Virus record (IMG/VR): IMGVR_UViG_3300009320_000394
Span: 1-40,149 of that record
Origin: a virus
DNA: 40,149 bases
Strand: one strand, 5' to 3'
Shown here: one piece after another, positions 38,438-40,149 of the stretch
Numbering within the stretch: the first letter of the stretch is position 1
How the letters are laid out: every line of letters starts with the position of its first letter
Made by a program: the position numbers and the translations under genes
Notes under the pieces: model-generated
Told to the model about the DNA's origin: nothing
The model's database searches: none
Seen by the model: only the letters and a program-made list of their open reading frames with translations

Positions 38438-39490
38438 TCACTTCAACAGCGCCACGCCTTCAGTGATGGTATCCTGGCCCTGCTCTATCAGTGCCACGGC
38501 TTCAGGAACTGGTGGCACTGGTGGCGGATTCATAAACAGATTCAAGAGTTCTTGGCCTAACCGCAGATTCTGCTCAAGCAGCTTTCGCATTTCATAGGCC
38601 CAATCCCCGCCATTGCCACCATCCTGCTGCGAGATGATGTAGGCTGCGAATGCCTCACGCGCCTCGGGTGGCTCCCACAAACTGAAGGTCTCAAAGGTCG
38701 GATCATGGACTGACCAACAAAACGGAGTCGCCCCAGCAACCTCATCATCCTCTTGGAGGAAACCGTCGTACCAAGCCAGCTGTGCCATGTATCCCTTAAC
38801 ATCCGTAAAAGATTGCCACCCGCCCTGGCTGCCGGGCTTCCAATGTGCAGCACCGGAGTCAATGCCGCACTCTGTGATGAGGATCGGCTTTTGACAATCC
38901 GGTGGGAGTGTGGGATACCACTTGCGATACCTGAGCGTGAAGTAGCCTCCGACTTCGGGCTGGATGTCGGGGTCGTTGGCATGGATGATAAATTCGGCAT
39001 CCATACTGGGAGCGCAGTACTCATGAACGGCGATGTAGGCCGCTCTGCGAATAGGTTCCAGCATCCACTCGCTCTGCCAGTCCGAAATCTCTGGGCAGCC
39101 TACGCTCCAGTTGCCGTAGGCGTAGTCTTTTCCAGCAGCAGCTAGGAGGTCGGCCAGCCTCACGCAGAACCTATAGTGATCGGCGGTGGGATGGGGGCCA
39201 ATTTCGTTGAGTCCTTCCCAGATCTTGATGAGGTTCCATGTCCCCCTCGCCTCCAGTTCTCGGAAGAACTGCTCTGCTCCGCTTTCTTTGGCGGCTATGA
39301 GATCGTTCTGCTCGCTTGGGGTCTTGTGCATCCGACCAATGAACTGACTTTCAGGGCTACCATCCAAGCAAGCCCGTACTGAGTCGCCCTGGTGATCCAG
39401 AACCTTGATCCAAGCCGGTTGATACTGAATCACCCACTCAATCACGCCTAGCATCCAATCATTGATGTGGATTCCTAGTTTACTTGACAT
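38438..39490 (-). CDS. Glycoside hydrolase-like TIM-barrel protein
   Basis: A 350-residue protein without a signal peptide. LGIHINDWMLGVIEWVIQY starts the first barrel strand and helix. NLIKIWEGLNEIG gives Asn95-Glu96, the acid/base pair of clan A glycosidases. HEYCAPSMD and KPILITECGID, with Glu207 the likely nucleophile, continue the barrel. PFCWSVHDP follows. A Pro linker (PPPVPPVPE) leads to a short C-terminal helix. It acts on a glycan, which one is unknown. It is related in type to the interrupted gene at 6048-7103. It lies outside the glycan island but could process host-surface polymer or virion glycans. Confidence 0.8.
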   Translation of the reverse strand: MSSKLGIHINDWMLGVIEWVIQYQPAWIKVLDHQGDSVRACLDGSPESQFIGRMHKTPSEQNDLIAAKESGAEQFFRELEARGTWNLIKIWEGLNEIGPHPTADHYRFCVRLADLLAAAGKDYAYGNWSVGCPEISDWQSEWMLEPIRRAAYIAVHEYCAPSMDAEFIIHANDPDIQPEVGGYFTLRYRKWYPTLPPDCQKPILITECGIDSGAAHWKPGSQGGWQSFTDVKGYMAQLAWYDGFLQEDDEVAGATPFCWSVHDPTFETFSLWEPPEAREAFAAYIISQQDGGNGGDWAYEMRKLLEQNLRLGQELLNLFMNPPPVPPVPEAVALIEQGQDTITEGVALLK

Positions 39491-39518
39491 AACTGCTATA
39501 TCTCCCTTGTTGGCAGCC

Positions 39519-40149
39519 TCACAGCAATCTGGGCTGCACTTCGCTGATGCGCTTTTCGCTCATGCTGATGTAATCTGCATTCAAGTCAATGCCAAAGAAG
39601 TTGCGGCGGAGTTCAAGGGCTACCTTGGCAGTCGTGCCAGCACCAGAGAAGGGATCTAGGACAATACAGGGTATCGTGGACAACTCTTTCCAGCCATTGA
39701 GGAGAAATTCAACGTTCCACTTCACGCACTGGTATCTCTTATCAAAATCGGCTTGTGTTTCATCCTCTAGGCGTTTGGGCCATTTGGGAAACGGTGGCGT
39801 GCCGTAGCACTCACACGTTGGGCACCAGCCGAGGGTGCGGGATTCACCATCGCCAAATCCACCACCACGAGAAGGCCCGCCCTTGCTGATTTGCTCAGAA
39901 GTCCCTGACCATTCTGCGCCTCCTGTGACTCCTGGTACTGAGGGCTTGCTCTCCACTACCCTCTCCCAAGGCCCCCGGCACTCAGGGCAGCAGCCACGGG
40001 CGCTCGTTCCAGCTTTGATGCAAGGCTCCACAAGTGCCTCGGAAAACACCGCAAAATGACTCAGCCAATCTTCCCACGATCCGCACTCACGGCATATGCG
40101 ATGCTTCCGTTCGCCCTCAATGTGTACCCTCAGCCTGCGGTACTCCTTG
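39519..40149 (-). CDS. DNA methyltransferase, C-terminal part (5' end outside window)
   Basis: The frame is open to the right edge, so at least 209 residues are visible of a longer protein. HFAVFSEALVEPCIKAG and CIVLDPFSGAGTTAKVALEL show the arrangement of N4-cytosine/N6-adenine methyltransferases in which the SAM-binding DPFSGAGTT follows the catalytic part. A Cys pair (CCPEC) plus CPTCEC lies in between, a known feature of some phage enzymes. FFGIDLNADYISMSEKRI completes the SAM site. The DPPY/NPPY catalytic motif lies in the missing part. It would protect phage DNA or mark it for packaging. Confidence 0.88.
   Translation of the reverse strand, partial: KEYRRLRVHIEGERKHRICRECGSWEDWLSHFAVFSEALVEPCIKAGTSARGCCPECRGPWERVVESKPSVPGVTGGAEWSGTSEQISKGGPSRGGGFGDGESRTLGWCPTCECYGTPPFPKWPKRLEDETQADFDKRYQCVKWNVEFLLNGWKELSTIPCIVLDPFSGAGTTAKVALELRRNFFGIDLNADYISMSEKRISEVQPRLL

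Noticed and set aside
1-40149. CRISPR array, insertion sequence, integrase or repressor
   Set aside because: No regularly spaced repeats, transposase, recombinase or helix-turn-helix repressor could be read in any frame.

Overview
The window looks like an internal segment of a tailed bacteriophage genome, or of a prophage or metagenomic phage contig. Essentially every convincing gene is on the minus strand. Virion genes run right to left: a DNA methyltransferase fragment at the right edge, a glycosidase-like protein, a probable small terminase, the large terminase, a DUF935/Mu gp29-like portal, a Mu-I-like protease/scaffold, a lambda gpE-like capsid protein, connector and tail genes, a tail tube, a tail assembly chaperone with a -1 frameshift, and a tape measure protein that leaves the window on the left. 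A tape measure protein, a tube and a frameshifted chaperone point to a long-tailed (siphovirus-type) particle. I see no integrase, repressor, replication gene or CRISPR array.

The striking part is about 18-19 kb (roughly 13.6-32.3 kb) lying between the portal and the protease, where a compact head module is normal. It encodes at least eight glycosyltransferase genes (nine catalytic domains, including a double GT4 fusion and a DUF616/TOD1-like enzyme), six SAM-methyltransferase-like proteins, a sulfotransferase-like P-loop protein, an NDP-sugar epimerase, a DegT/StrS aminotransferase, an RmlC-type cupin, an orotate phosphoribosyltransferase, and small membrane and zinc-ribbon proteins. A SleB-type cell-wall hydrolase with two very short transmembrane ORFs (holin candidates) sits in the middle. 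Most neighbours overlap by ATGA/GTGA-type junctions or lie a few bases apart, so the island reads as one translationally coupled late operon. I infer a glycan-building pathway acting on the virion, the host surface or a secreted product; the target is not visible.

The island ends at a regulatory cassette (12.7-13.65 kb): an extended -10 promoter candidate, a 74-codon gene, a perfect sigma70 consensus promoter (TTGACA, 17 bp, TATAAT), about 0.21 kb of structured leader, a strong intrinsic terminator, a 58-codon ORF, and a second strong terminator 26 bp before the protease gene. This resembles the lambda pR'-6S RNA-tR' layout and suggests antitermination control of the morphogenesis genes.

The host is unknown. 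The Pro/Thr-rich tail of one membrane protein (TPTPT-type repeats) is a style common in Chloroflexota secreted proteins, which is only a weak hint. TAG is used as a normal stop by many genes here, so the genetic code looks standard; one glycosidase-like gene is nevertheless interrupted by an in-frame TAG.
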